From Procambarus clarkii (lineage: Eukaryota; Arthropoda; Malacostraca; Decapoda; Cambaridae): a DNA stretch of 64,000 nucleotides. The stretch spans positions 29,733,565-29,797,564 of the forward strand of contig NC_091193.1 of NCBI RefSeq assembly GCF_040958095.1. The letters are read 5' to 3'. The notes beneath the pieces are model-generated. The model was given only the letters and a program-made list of their open reading frames with translations, was not told where the DNA came from and made no database searches. This document shows, piece after piece, positions 28,976-41,732 of this stretch. A program made the translations under genes and the position numbers. Position 1 is the first letter of the stretch. Each line of letters starts with the position of its first letter.

Positions 28976-29146
28976 GCCTGCTAGCCTGGTGGATAGCGCG
29001 CACGACTCTTAATTCTGTGGCACGGGTTCAATTCCCGCATCAAGCAGAAACACATGGACAAAGTTTCTTTCACCCTGAATGCCCCTGTTACCTAGCAGCA
29101 AATACATACCTGGGAGTTAGTCAGCTGTCAAGGGCTGCTTCCTGGT
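28976..29146 (+). mobile_element. SINE-1, 3' truncated
   Basis: The head CTAGCCTGGTGGATAGCGCG and GGGTTCAATTCCCGCATCAA, and the body through GGGCTGCTTCCTGG. It is cut where the tail of LINE copy C (TGTGTAATTACC) begins, so its own 3' tail is missing. Confidence 0.88.
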
Positions 29147-31524
29147 GTGTAATTACCTAAGTGTGTAATTATCTAAGTGTAGTTACAGGATGAGAGCTAC
29201 GCTCGTGGTGTCCCTTCTTCCCAACAATCTTTGTTATATAACGTTTTGAAACTACTGACGGTCTTGGCCTCCACCTCCTTCTCACCTAACTTGTTCCAAC
29301 TGTCTACCACTCTGTTTGCGAAAGTGAATTTTCTTATATTTCTTCGGCATCTGTGTTTAGCTAGCTTAAATCTATGACCTCTTGTTCTTGAAGTTCCAGG
29401 TCTCAGGAAATCTTCCCTATCGATTTTATCAATACCTGTTACTATTTTGTACATAGTGATCATGTCACCTCTTTTTCTTCTGTCTTCTAGTTTTGGCATA
29501 TTTAATGCCTCTAACTTCTCCTCATAGCTCTTGCCCTTCAGTTCTAGGAGCCACTTAGTAGCTGTCTTTGCACCTTTTCCAGTTTGTTGATGTGCTTCTT
29601 AAGATATGGGTACCACACAACCGCTGCATATTCTAGCTTTGGCCTAACAAAAGTCGTGAACAATTTCTTTAGTATATCGCCATCCTTGTATTTAAAAGCA
29701 ATTCTGAAGTTAGAAAGCGTGACATAGGCTCCTCACACAACATTCTTTATGTGGTCCTCAGGTGATAGTTTTCTATCTAGAACCACCCCTAGATCTCTTT
29801 CTTTATCAGAATTCTTTAAAGATTTCTCACATTAATATATAGGATGCGTAGGGTCTGGTTGATACCTGGTTGATACCTGGTTGATGGGGTTCTGGGAGTT
29901 CTACTCCCCAAGCCCGGCCCGAGGCCAGGCTTGACTTGTGAGAGTTTGGTCCACCAGGCTGTTGCTTGGAGCGGCCCGCAGGCCCACATACCCACCACAG
30001 CCCAGTTGGTCCGGCACTCCTTGGAGGAATAAATCTAGTTTCCTCTTGAAGATGTCCACGGTTGTTCCGGCAATTGGTATTGGTCTATGGCCTCCTATTC
30101 CACATTCCATAACATGGCATTTATTAACATTAAATTCCATTTGCCAAGTGGTGCTCCATATACTTATTTTGTCCAGGTCATCTTGAAGGGCAAGACAATC
30201 ATCTAAGTTTCTTATCCTTCCTATTATCTTAGCATCATCAGCAAACATGTTCATATAATTTTGAATACCAACTGGTAGAACATTTATGTAGACAATAAAC
30301 ATCACTGGTGCAAGAACTGAACCCAGTGGTACCCCACTTGTGACATTTCTCCATTCTGATACATTGCCTCTGATTATTGCCCTCATTTTTCTATCAGTCA
30401 GGAAATTTTTCATCCATGTTAGAAGCTTACCTGTCACCCCTCCAATATTTTCCAGTTTCCAGAACAACCTCTTATGTGGTACTCTGTCGAAAGCCTTTTT
30501 TAGGTCCAGATAGATGCCACTTTTGCCACTTTTGTAGATTGGAACTATGTTAGCCTGTTTCCACACATCTGCTACGACTCCTGTACACAGGGATGCCAGA
30601 AAGATCAGGTGAAATGGAATGCTGAGCTCAGATGCACATTCTCTCAGAACCCATGGTGAAACTCCATCTGGGCCAACTGCTTTATTCTTACTTAGCTCCT
30701 TTAGCATATTTTCCACTTCATCTCTAGACACCTCTATACGCTCTATGTTGTTCTGTGGGATTCTTATTGTGTCTGGTTCTCTGAAGATCTCATTTTGTAC
30801 AAACACACTTTGGAACTTTTCGTTTAATGTTTCACACATTTCCTTTTCATTTTCTTTGTATCTGTCCCCCATTTTTAACCTCTGAATATTATCCTTTACC
30901 TGCAGCTTACTTTTAATAAATTTATAGAAAAGGCCTGAATCTGATTTACATTTGTCTGCTATGCCGTTCTCAAAGTCCCTCTCTGCCTCTCTCCTTACTG
31001 ACGTGTAGTTGTTTCTTGCATCTTTGTAGCGCCGGTATGTTTGGGGGTTTGGCCTCTTTCTATAATGATTCCATGCTTTTGTCTTTTGATCTCTGGCCCT
31101 CTCCCAATTTCTGTTGAACCAACTCTGTTTCCCAGGTCTGCATGTCTGTTTTGGTATGAATGTTTGTGTGCCTTCATCATATATTGTGGAAAATTTGGCA
31201 TACATCTCATTAATTCCTTGCCTAGCAACAAGTTTGTCCAATTATACCCAAGAAAAAAAATTCTAAGTTCCCCATAGCATCCTCTCTTGAAATCGAGTTT
31301 AACAACTGTTTCACTGTCCCCATTCTCTACAAAATTATATCGCATAGCGTATTTAATGTCCAAGAGGACGTGATCACTCTTTCCCAAGGGAGAAAGGTAC
31401 TGGATGTCAAATACCTCCTCTTCTTTCCTGGTGAATACTAGATCCAGTACTGACGGAACATCCCCTTCCCTCATTCTTGTGACCTGCTTGACGTGTTGAT
31501 AGATGAATGTCTCCAAGACATTGT
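29146..31524 (-). pseudogene. CR1-group LINE copy C, 5' truncated, with RT deletion and nested insertion
   Basis: The 3' tail is at 29146-29193 and ORF2 C-terminus at 29197-29499 (minus). Then frameshifts, and a long frame (29901-31241) with linker and [46 protein letters not shown] and FADDAKIIG. About 73 codons between YKSG and IYLDL are missing, at a GCCACTTTT direct repeat (about 30515-30533). A 225-bp fragment of another LINE is inserted at 29857-30081. An endonuclease C-terminal piece (30995-31516) is in another frame. More diverged than copies A, B, D and E. Confidence 0.85.
29857..30081 (-). mobile_element. nested LINE 3'-end fragment inside LINE copy C
   Basis: Flanked by GGTCT at 29852-29856 and 30082-30086, a five-base target duplication of a site intact in other copies (GGGGTCTATG). 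On minus it reads VDIFKRKLDLFLQGVPDQLG, then YVGLRAAPSNSLVDQ and a stop after GLGE. The tail is CCTGGTTGATACC in triplicate (read as GGTATCAACCA on minus). It is related to 1955-2206 in protein but has a different tail. Confidence 0.8.
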
Positions 31525-34500
31525 GTAATTACCTAAGTGTAGTTACAGGATGAGAGCTACGCTCGTGGTGTCCCGTCTTCCCAGCACTCTTTGTCATATA
31601 ACGCTTTGAAACTACTGACGGTCTTGGCCTCCACCACCTTCTCACTTAACTTGTTCCAACCGTCTACCACTCTGTTTGCGAAGGTGAATTTTCTTATATT
31701 TCTCCGGCATCTGTGTTTAGCTAGTTTAAATCTATGACCTCTTGTTCTTGAAGTTCCAGGTCTCAGGAAATCTTCCCTGTCGATTTTATCAATTCCTGTT
31801 GCTATTTTGTATGTAGTGATCATATCACCTCTTTTTCTTCTGTCTTCTAGTTTTGGCATGTTTAATGCTTCCAAACTCTCCTCGTAGCTCTTGCCCTTCA
31901 GTTCTGGGAGCCACTTCGTAGCATGTCTTTGCACCTTTTCCAGTTTGTTGATGTGCTTCTTAACACTTTCGCGCTTTCCGCGAAGGTCACTCAGCCAACC
32001 GAATGTGCGCGCGGCGTTTTTATCGCTTAAGCGTAAAAACAAAAATGTGTATACTCTTTTTACTCTTCTGACCTTAGTTCTCATGCTACGTATTTCATTT
32101 TGGTACCAACGTGTTCGCAATAAAATTCTCTAGAAGAACATCAGTAAAAAAAGTCACGAAACGTATAGGGATACCAGCACCAAATAAATAACTACGAAGA
32201 TGACTCGCCGTGAGCGCCCATCAGCAACAAAATGTTTTTACTCTTGGGATTGTAATCACCTCCACACTTATTCTACAGCGTTAATTTTGGTATCAATGGA
32301 CTCGCAATGAAATTCCCAACACGGTGATATGAATATAAGCGTAGAATAATGATGCGGCCCGCCCGCAAGAGTGTGGGAAGTGGTGAAATTGTTACCCGGT
32401 ATCGGTGACGGGACGACGCACGGCGCTTTGAAAGTTTATACTTATTTCACTCTCATGACATTAATTTTCTATGTACGTCATTCATTTTTGTGTCAATGTG
32501 TTCGCAATAGAATGTTCTATGTGCCCATAGGTAAAAAATATCAACAAAGCGTAAGTTAGAATAGCGCCAAATATAAAACAACGCTGGAACATATCAGTGA
32601 GCGTCAAACACACACGAAATGTTTTTACTTTTGTTATGTTTGTCAAGTTTATACTTGTTGCACACAGTTATTTTTGGTTGTATATTGATCGGAATAAAAT
32701 TCCCTAAACAGACATATGCATATAATACATGATATGGGGGAAGCATTACCAGTATAAACGGCTAAAGTCACCCACCTGCAACCCGTTTGGGACAAAATAC
32801 CATTTGATCGAAGTTATCCACACCTTTCATGAACTTATTGTACCATGCAGCCTAGTGGTGAGAAAGAGAGCCTCATAGCGCGCAGTTTGAAACAAACCCA
32901 AAGTAAATCGGATAAAAATTGAATTTTATACAAATATTTTAAAAGAGGACTCAACTTTATGTCCACTATGCGTTAGCGTTAGACGAAACGGGACGCGCCG
33001 GCGCGTCCAGATAGCGCGAAAGTGTTAAGATATGGGCACCACACAACAGCTGCATATTCTAGCTTTGGCCTAACAAAAGTCATGAACAATTTCTTTAGTA
33101 TATCGCCATCCATGTATTTAAATGCAATTCTGAAGTTAGAAAGCATAGCATAGGCTCTTCGCACAATATTCTTTATGTGGTCCTCAGGTGATAGTTTTCT
33201 ATCTAGAACCACCCCTAGATCTCTTTCTTTATCAGAATTCTTTAATGATTTCTCACATAATATCACATAATATATAGGTTGTATGGGGTCTATGTTCTCC
33301 TATTCCACATTCCATAACATGACATTTATTAACATTAAATTCCATTTGCCAGGTGGTGCTCCATATACTTATTTTGTCCAGGTCTTCTTGAAGGGCATGA
33401 CAATCATCTAAATTTCTTATCCTTCCTATTATCTTAGCATCATCAGCAAACATGTTCATATAATTCTGTATACCAACTGGTAGATCATTTATGTACACAA
33501 TAAACATCACTGGTGCAAGAACTGAACCCTGTGGTACTCCACTTGTGACATTTCTCCATTCCGATACATTGCCTCTGATTACTGCCCTCATTTTTCTATC
33601 AGTCAGAAAATTTTTCATCCATGATAGAAGCTTACCTGTCACCCCTCCAATATTTTTCAGTTTCCAGAACAACCTCTTATGTGGAACTCTGTCGAAAGCC
33701 TTTTTTAGGTCCAGATAGATGCAGTCAACCCAACCATCTCTTTCCTGTAATATCTCTGTAGCTCGATCATAGAAACTGAGTAAATTCGATACACAGGATC
33801 TTCCAGATCGAAAACCATACTGTCTGTCTGATATTATATCATTTCTCTCCAGGTGTTCTACCCATTTAGTTTTGATTAGCTTTTCCAATACTTTCACTAT
33901 TACACTTGTCAATGATACAAGTCTATAATTGAGGGGGTCTTCCCTGCTGCCACTTTTGTAGATTGGAACTATGTTAGCCTGTTTCCACACGTCTGCTACG
34001 ATTCCTGTACACAGGGATGCCTGAAAGATCAGGTGAAGTGGAATGCTGAGCTCAGATGCACATTCTCTCAGAACCCATGGTGAAACGCCATCTGGGCCAG
34101 CTGCTTTGTTCTTCCCGAGCTCCTTTAGCATATTTTCCACTTCATCTCTAGACACCTCTATCCGCTCTATGTTGTTCTCTGGAATTCTTATTGTGTCTGG
34201 TTCTCTGAAGATTTCATTTTGTACAAACACACTTTGGAACTTTTCATTTAATGTTTCACACATTTCCTTTTCATTTTCCGTGAATCTGTTTCCCATTTTC
34301 AACCTCTGGATATTATCCTTTACCTGCAATTTGTTGTTTATGAATTTGTAGAATAGGCCCGGTTCTGTTTTACATTTATCTGCTATCCCTTTTTCAAAAT
34401 TTCTTTCTGCCTCTCTCCTTACTGCTGTATAGTTGTTTCTCGCATCTTTGTATCGCTGGTATGTTTGGGGGTTTGGCCTCTTCCTATACTGATTCCATTT

Positions 34501-35465
34501 TTGTGTCTTTTGGTCTCTTGCCCTCTCACAATTTCTGTCGAACCAATCCTGTTTTCTGGCCCTGCATCTCTGTTTTGGTATGAATGTTTGTGTGCCTTCC
34601 TCGTATAGTTTTAAAAATTTGGCATACATTTCATTTACTTCCCTGCCTAGCAACAATTCTGTCCAATTACACTCATTAAAAAAATTTTGAAGTTCCCCAT
34701 AGTTGCCTCTCCTTAAATCGAGTTTATCAACTGTTTCAATGTCCCCATTTTCTTCTAGATGATATCTTAAAGCATATTTAATGTCTAACAGGACGTGATC
34801 ACTCTTTCCCAAGGGAGGAAGGTACTGGATGTCAAAAATCTCTTCTTCTTTCCTGGTGAATACTAGATCCAGTGCTGACGGTACATCTCCTTCCCTCATT
34901 CTTGTGGCTTGCTTTATGTGTTGATACAAGAATGTCTCCAGAATGAGGTTCACAAATCTGCATGTCCAAAAGTCCTCCGTTCTAGCTTTATAGGCCTCCC
35001 AGTCTATTGTTCTAAAGTTGAAGTCACCCAGTATCAACAGTCGTGATTTATCTTTATCTGCTTGTACAATAATATCTCTCATGACCATTATGAGGCCCTC
35101 TCGTTTGTCATCCAGTTCTTCCTTTGTCCATGTGTTGCTTGCTGGTGGGCTGTTGGTATTTACAATTATCAGCTTATCATCCTGATTCCAGACCTGCAAT
35201 GCCATTATGTCAATATCTCGAGGGTTTTCAAATATTAACTCTTTTACCTTCAGGTGTTTTTTCACCAGTACAGCCACTCCTCCTCCCTTCCTAGTTTTCC
35301 TGTCACGTCTCCAAACTGAGTAGCCTCTTGGGAATATGACTTCATTTATTATATTTCCTTCAAGTTTCGTCTCTGATAATGCAACAATATCTGGGACCCT
35401 AAGCTGGATTATATCTTGCAACTCCAAAGTTTTTGACCTCACTCCATCTATGTTGGTATATACAA
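31525..35465 (-). pseudogene. CR1-group LINE copy D, 5' truncated at ORF2 start, split by a TTAA element
   Basis: From about 35465 (YTNIDGVRSK) down to the tail at 31525-31555. The ORF2 frame 35496-33253 holds the complete endonuclease and RT boxes ([47 protein letters not shown]). A ten-base duplication (CACATAATAT twice, near 33255-33272) shifts the frame before the C-terminal domain. The C-terminal part is interrupted by the 1,061-bp element 31964-33024. Without these two changes it would match copy B closely, so both are recent. Confidence 0.88.
31964..33024. mobile_element. TTAA-flanked, piggyBac-like non-autonomous element
   Basis: Sits exactly between duplicated TTAA sites (31960-31963 and 33025-33028). 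The other LINE copies have a single TTAA here (CTTCTTAAGATATGG), so the insertion is precise. Terminal inverted repeats are CACTTTCGCGCT. Next to the right TIR lies the palindrome GGACGCGCCGGCGCGTCC (32991-33008). TTAA duplication is characteristic of the piggyBac superfamily. No transposase frame is present. The interior has four diverged repeats about 190-200 bp apart (TTCGCAATAAAATTC type, near 32110, 32300, 32500, 32690). Confidence 0.82.
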
Positions 35466-35497
35466 CCATATACACATATACACTCACACACACCATG

Positions 35498-35524
35498 TTG
35501 GTGTGTGTGTGTGTGTGTGTGTGT
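35498..35524 (+). repeat. (GT)n microsatellite between LINE copies D and E
   Basis: About 13 GT units that run directly into the 3' tail (GTAATTACC) of copy E. Confidence 0.9.
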
Positions 35525-37412
35525 AATTACCTAAGTGTAGTTACAGGATGAGAGCTACGCTCGTGGTGTCCCGTTTTCCCAGCACTCTTTGTCATATAAC
35601 GCTTTGAAACTAATGACGGTCTTGGCCTCCACCACCTTCTCACTTAACTTGTTCCAACCGTCTACCACTCTATTTGCGAAGGTGAATTTTCTTATATTTC
35701 TTCGGCATCTGTGTTTAGCTAGTTTATATCTATGACCTCTTGTTCTTAAAGTTCCAGGTCTCAGGAAATCTTCCCTGTCGATTTTATCAATTCCTGTTAC
35801 TATTTTGTACGTAGTGATCATATCACCTCTTTTTCTTCTGTCTTCTAGTTTTGGCATGTTTAATGCTTCTAACCTCTCCTCGTAGCTCTTGCCCTTCAGT
35901 TCTGGGAGCCACTTAGTAGCATGTCTTTGCACCTTTTCCAGTTTGTTGATGTGTTTCTTAAGATATGGGCACCACACAACAGCTGCATATTCTAGCTTTG
36001 GCCTAACAAAAGTCATGAACAATTTCTTTAGTATATCGCCATCCATGTATTTAAATGCAATTCTGAAGTTAGAAAGTATAGCATAGGCTCTTCGCACAAT
36101 ATTCTTTATGTGGTCCTCAGGTGATAGTTTTCTATCAGAACCACCCCTAGATCTCTTTCTTTATCAGAATTCTTTAAAGATTTCTCACATAATATATAGG
36201 TTGTGTGGGGTCTATGTTCTCCTATTCCACATTCCATAACATGGCATTTATTAACATTAAATTCCATTTGCCAAGAGGTGCTCCATATACTTATTTTGTC
36301 CAGGTCTTCTTGAATGGCATGACTATCATCTAAATTTCTTATCCTTCCTATTATCTTAGCATCATCAGCAAACATGTTCATATAATTCTGTATACCAACT
36401 GGTAGATCATTTATGTAGACAATAAACATCACTGGTGCAAGAACTGAACCCTGTGGTACTCCACTTGTGACATTTCTCCAATCCGATACATTGCCTCTGA
36501 TTACTGCCCTCATTTTTCTATCAGAAAATTTTTCATCCATGATAGAAGCTTACCTGTCACCCCTCCAATATTTTCCAGTTTCCAGAACAACCTCTTATGT
36601 GGAACTCTGTTGAAAGCCTTTTTTAGGTCCAGATAGATGCAGTCAACCCAATCATCTCTTTCCTGTAATATCTCTGTGGCTCGATCATAGAAACTGAGTA
36701 AATTTGATACACAGGATCTTCCAGATCGAAAACCATACTGTCTGTCTGATATTATATCATTTCTCTCCAGGTGTTTTACCCATTTAGTTTTGATTAGCTT
36801 TTCCAATACTTTCACTATTACACTTGTCAATGATACAGGTCTATAATTGAGGGGGTCTTCCCTGCTGCCACTTTTGTAGATTGGAACTATGTTAGCCTGT
36901 TTCCACACGTCTGCTACGATTCCTGTACACAGGGATGCCTGAAAGATCAGGTGAAGTGGAATGCTGAGCTCAGATGCACATTCTCTCAGAACCCATGGTG
37001 AAACGCCATCTGTGCCAGCTGCTTTGTTCTTACCGAGCTCCTTTAGCATATTTTCCACTTCATCTCTAGACACCTCTATCCGCTCTATGTTGTTCTCTAG
37101 AATTCTTATTGTGTCTGGTTCTCTGAAGATTTCATTTTGTACAAACACACTTTGGAACTTTTCATTTAATGTTTCACACATTTCTTTTTCATTTTTGGTT
37201 AATTTGTTTCCCATTTTCAACCTCTGGATATTATCCTTTACCTGCAATTTGTTGTTTATGAATTTGTAGAATAGGCCCGGTTCTGTTTTACATTTATCCG
37301 CTATCCCTTTTTCAAAATTTCTTTCTGCCTCTCTCCTTACTGCTGTATAGTTGTTTCTCGCATCTTTGTATCGCTGGTATGTTTGGGGGTTTGGCCTCTT
37401 CCTATACTGATA
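35525..37412 (-). pseudogene. CR1-group LINE copy E, 5' truncated, two small deletions
   Basis: Tail at 35525-35550, then minus frames 36097-35555 (C-terminal domain), 36540-36106 (FADDAKIIG and thumb) and 37411-36510 (linker, palm). The frame breaks are a two-base loss at about 36137 (TATCAGAACC for TATCTAGAACC) and a four-base loss at about 36524 (one CAGT of TCAGTCAG). Truncated in the linker, upstream of which DIRS copy 3 begins. Confidence 0.88.
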
Positions 37413-40026
37413 TCACTCCCAGATATAAATCTAAAACACCCTCAGCATCCAGTGGGCCACAACCGGAGGGAGAAACGAGCAAGAAGCCTTAGAAAACCAT
37501 GAGAAACGACACGAACACACGAGCATACCGCCAGTAAACAAAACGCACACCGCAGCCCCAGCACACAAGGTACGAAACGCACCACCTGTCCACCAGGAGG
37601 CGTGGCTTGTACACCAGGCAGACACACATATCGTACACACAACGTACAGACACATCGTAAACACACATCGTACAAACACCAGGAAGGCGTCCGTAACGAA
37701 GACGAAGAACGCCGAAACTGGAAGTAGAGACGACGCGAAAACAAAACAAGGCAAAAACGAAGCAAAAGAAAAGAGATGATGGAAGGGAACCAACAAGGCC
37801 AACAAAAGTCCCGAAGGAAACCACATCGAAAATCAACAGACGTTCCAATAATATTGGAAGGTACGAAGAGACTCGCGAACCAACAAGAACCACGACAAGC
37901 ACCTCTGACCAAGCAACATGCAGGGACAACGATACAAGGCGGTTTAGGCACTATGTACTACGTCAATATATAAATCCATCAATGTTTGTTTCACACCTTG
38001 TATGGATGTACCTTACCTGAATACACATTTGATTTTTTTTTTTCTTATAACAGTAACGCGACGTAAGAGCAAAAAGAGTAAGGAAAAGGGGGCGAAACAC
38101 CCCCAGGAACGACGGGACCGACGAACCTGAAGGAACACGGAACCGAACCCAGGGAGGGGTATATCCGAAAACAAAAGGAACACAGAGGGAAGGAACAACC
38201 CACTCTGAGGAACTGCCAGCCCCCACACCAAAGGTACAAAGACCCAAGAGGGGCAAACGGGGTTGAGGCCCCCCAGGCAACCCCTCCCTAACCCCGGGAA
38301 CCGCATGACCCAGGGCCGAGCCGCACCCGCAAATGCCCAGCTTGACAAGGAAAAGCCGGGGCAGCCGTGCAAACACTAATGAAGAGAGCCCACTGGTCAG
38401 ACCAATACGGCACGGCTGGAGGAACCAACTCGAATGCCTCCGTCGCCACCCTGGAAGAGGAAAACCCCCGAGACCGCCCGAGTCTCAACCCAACCAGACC
38501 CCGCCCACACCTCGAAACCCGCCTATGGTTCGGAGCAGAAAGCAAGGGAGGAAGTGTGTAGAACAGAAGGGAAAGGACAAGAAGCGGAAGGAGCCAGAGT
38601 CGAAGCGACCCCCACCCCCAAGTCCGGACCACAACCACCAAAACGGGGCAGCCTCGGGGCATCCGGGGCCGCAAACAACCAAGAGCGTTGCAGCAACCTA
38701 CACCAAGCAAGCAACGCCGCAGCCGCCTGCGCCCGATTATCAAGACCAGTGGCCTGGGTGAAGGAGAGCACGTACCGACAACAATCATCGGACGACTCCG
38801 GGTCACAAGAACAAGGACCCAACAGGCAGCATGGCGGAGGCACAACCAGTGAGTGTTACCCTGAGACAAGGGGACAGATCAACCGTCAAACTCTCAGGAC
38901 ACGAGGGGGACTCCGGGGACACACCTAGAGGACCACGGAGCCCCCGTGGGGTTTTCCAGGGCCCTTAGCCTTTGGTACACGCTAAGGGAAGCCCAGGCAG
39001 GGTACTGCGAACCGGCGCCCAATAATACCAACAAACTGCTAAAGCTGAACCCCCGGAAGTGTCCACTCACGGGGGCCAAGCGGGCAGTACTGCCAACAGA
39101 AGAATTAGAATGAAAATCACCTAGAACAGGAAAGGGGGACCATAGTAAAAGCAGACCCCCCACCAGGCAAAAACAAAAACAAAAGAAAAACCCCGCAAGA
39201 AGAGAACGTACCCAGGCGGAACAGAGCCGGCCGCTGTTAATGGTGAAAACTAGCTGTGCAGTACCCCGCGCCCCTACCAGTGACGAAAACTACCACCTAC
39301 CCAGAGACAAACCAGGGCAACAAAACCCCAGCCGACTCCAAGGGCGGCCCAGTACCGAGCAGTAAAGGACACAGCGGAGGCAGAACCCAAGGTGACTTGT
39401 GGAAGGTGGCCCCAAGCCCCAAGGGCAGTACTTACAGGGCACCTAGGGAAGAGAGCCCTAGGCGCATGCAGCCCGAGTACCGTGGAATCTTACTCCTCGC
39501 TCACACCCCACCAGTAGAGACAGTCCACACCACAAGGCACAGAACTGAAACAAAAACCGGAGCCAGAGGCACTCGACCAGCCAGTAATACCATCAGCCAA
39601 GAACTGCCAGTTGGATCTCCGGCATGAAGGGTCTGGGGCTCCCCCTTCCCCCTCTCGGGGAGGGGGGGGGATGCGCAGACGGTGGCCCGGCAACGTGATG
39701 ACGTCATGCTAGTTTGATAATTTTGTTTGGGGAGTTCTGTCCACTCGTTCGGCTTTCGGTAGCAATAATTTCACAAGAATAGGGGTTTGTTTTGGGGCGC
39801 CTACCTTTCTGGGTGCCTGTCCCAGTTGATGGCAGACATAGAATGCTCCCTATCACAAGGGGGTTTCTATAGGCCATTGCTCCTCGTGCCTCTCTGAGGG
39901 GGCCAGGTTCTGGCTCGTGGTCCCCGGTAGGCAAGAACTCCAAGCACTTTGACTGATGCCAGAAAGTTATACATATCCATTTAGCCTGGATAGCTCCAGG
40001 GAGCCGACGGGGCTCCCCCCAGAAAA
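37413..40026 (-). mobile_element. DIRS-like copy 3 (left part: leader and left inverted repeat)
   Basis: Left inverted repeat 39593-40022, ending GGGGCTCCCCCCAGAAAA at 40026. The leader and 5' region (37780-39590) are homologous to copies 1 and 6 (GACGTTCCAATAATA..., GGAACCAACTCGAATGCC, GCAGTACTTACAGGGC). The right side is replaced by LINE copy E at 37412. The segment 37975-38050 is AT-rich and not seen in the other copies, so may be a small insertion. No RT, RNase H or recombinase. The minus-strand open frames (for example 38288-38869) have no recognisable domain. Confidence 0.78.
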
Positions 40027-40540
40027 TCAGCGTTGAATGTAATGAAACGCCATTTTCTGGGTGAGACCCGTAGGCTCCCTGGAGCTTATCCAGGTTGATA
40101 TGCTTAAGTCAAACTTTGGCATCAGTCATGTGTATGGAGTTCTATGGGCCTACCGGGGACCACGAGCCAGACCCTGGCCCCCTCAGAGAGGCAAGGGGAG
40201 TAATGGCCTATAGAAGCCCAAGTGTGGTTGGAAGCATTCTATGTCTGCCATCGACCGAGTCAGGCACCCAGAAAGGTAAGCGTCCCAAAACAAACCCCTA
40301 TTTTGGTGAAAATTGCTACCAAAAGCCGAACTAGTGGATAGAACTCCCTAAACAAAAACGAGCAAACTAGTATGACATCATACATCGCCGCGCCGCTGTC
40401 TGCGCAGCTCCCCCCCATCCCCGGGAGGGGGGGAAGGGGGATAGCCAGACCCCCGACGCTGGCTATCCACACCCCAGTTCTGAGGCTGGATGTTAAAACA
40501 TGCGAGAAAAAGGCCGACCGGAGGGAAGGAGTGATGCCGG

Positions 40541-40628
40541 GGAGCCTCCGGGTCTCACCCAGAAAATGGCGTTTCATTACATTCAACGCTGGTTTTCTTG
40601 GGATAGCCCCGTCGGCTCCCCCTGAGCT
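40541..40628 (-). repeat. DIRS ICR, copy 4
   Basis: TCTCACCCAGAAAATGGCG ... TTCAACGCTGG joined to TTTTCTTGGGATAGCCCC: the same bipartite complement of right and left ends as in copies 1, 2 and 5, with a few substitutions. Confidence 0.75.
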
Positions 40629-40659
40629 AACTACCCACAGAGGAAAGTAGAGGGACTTA

Positions 40660-41700
40660 CCCGGGAGGCGGTCGCCCCACACTCCTCAACCGAAGTCGAG
40701 ACAACTGGCTGCAGCCGCCAACCCAAAGCGACACAGGCCCGACTGGACCCAGGAACGATTATGAGATAATGAGCAGCCGCCAAAACAAGCAGCCGCAGCC
40801 CTGTTCAACCGCCAAAACCCCCGTGCCCGCACGCAACCCTCTACATATTGTCAAAACCAGCGGCAAGAGCCGTGAACTGGTGAACGTCATGGGCTCGGGG
40901 AGAGACCGCAGGCTGGCTAGACATCATAACCCTGCAAACGACCCGGGAGACCCGAACTCGCGAACAGGGAAGAAGGAAACTGGATCAACCCAAAGCGCAT
41001 CCGGGGACACAGAAGTCGAGGTGTGCAAAGAACGGTGGAGGGCTGCAACCGGACACAACGCACGGTGCACCCCTGGCCTGACCAACCAAGTATCAACAAC
41101 CCAAGGACCCCTCCAGAAAGCAGCAGTCTCAATCATTGCCAGAAAAGCAGGGGATGGCTGCAGATGAACAAAACGAACTGCATGACTGAAAGAACAGAAT
41201 CCCTGCACCGGAGGAGAGCATGAAGCTCACCGACCCGACCCCTAGAGGCCAATGCCAACAGAAAAAGAGCCCTTGAGAAACAAACCGGAACCGAAGGGGC
41301 CACAACAAACTGAGGAGAAGAAAGAAAAGAGAGCACTCTGTCCAATGACCAGAATGGCTCAGGCAGTGCATGAGCAGGCCGGAGGTGAAACAACGCTTGA
41401 GACAGCTTGCGAAAACGGCGCAGAAGAAAACATGAACACTGAACGCAAGCTGAAGCAGCTCCACCAACGCCGCATGATACGAGGCGACAGTATGCGGCAA
41501 AATGACGGCCCTGAACCCCCACAAGAGAAGGACAAGAACCACACCCACAAAACACATCCACCTAAGAAGGAACAGAAGGAAAAAGGAAGGACTGCCAAAA
41601 AAATCCACACTGCCGCCAAGAAGCACGCAAGTGAGACACCATCAACGAAGCCACCTGATCACCAACAGAAGATGAGAGAATTGAGGCAGAGCTGAACCAG
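40660..41700 (-). pseudogene. DIRS tyrosine recombinase, copy 4 (degenerate)
   Basis: The minus frame 41561-41133 contains LSQALFHLRPAHALPEPFWS, LDRVLSFLSSPQFVVAPSVP and LALASRGRVGELHALLR. The last has the first catalytic Arg region of tyrosine recombinases (R-x-G-E type). Downstream pieces around 41130-40920 (LWVDPVSFFPV) and a damaged H-x-x-R region near 40870 are in other frames. The active site is therefore split. It complements copy 5, which keeps the C-terminal catalytic part. Confidence 0.68.
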
Positions 41701-41732
41701 CCCTGCCATGGACCATACGAGCCGAGGAAGAG

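Noticed and set aside
28936-28985. Terminator-like stem CCCTGTGTGGG / CCCCACACAGGG
   Set aside because: A chance short inverted repeat next to a SINE; intrinsic terminators are not expected in this genome.
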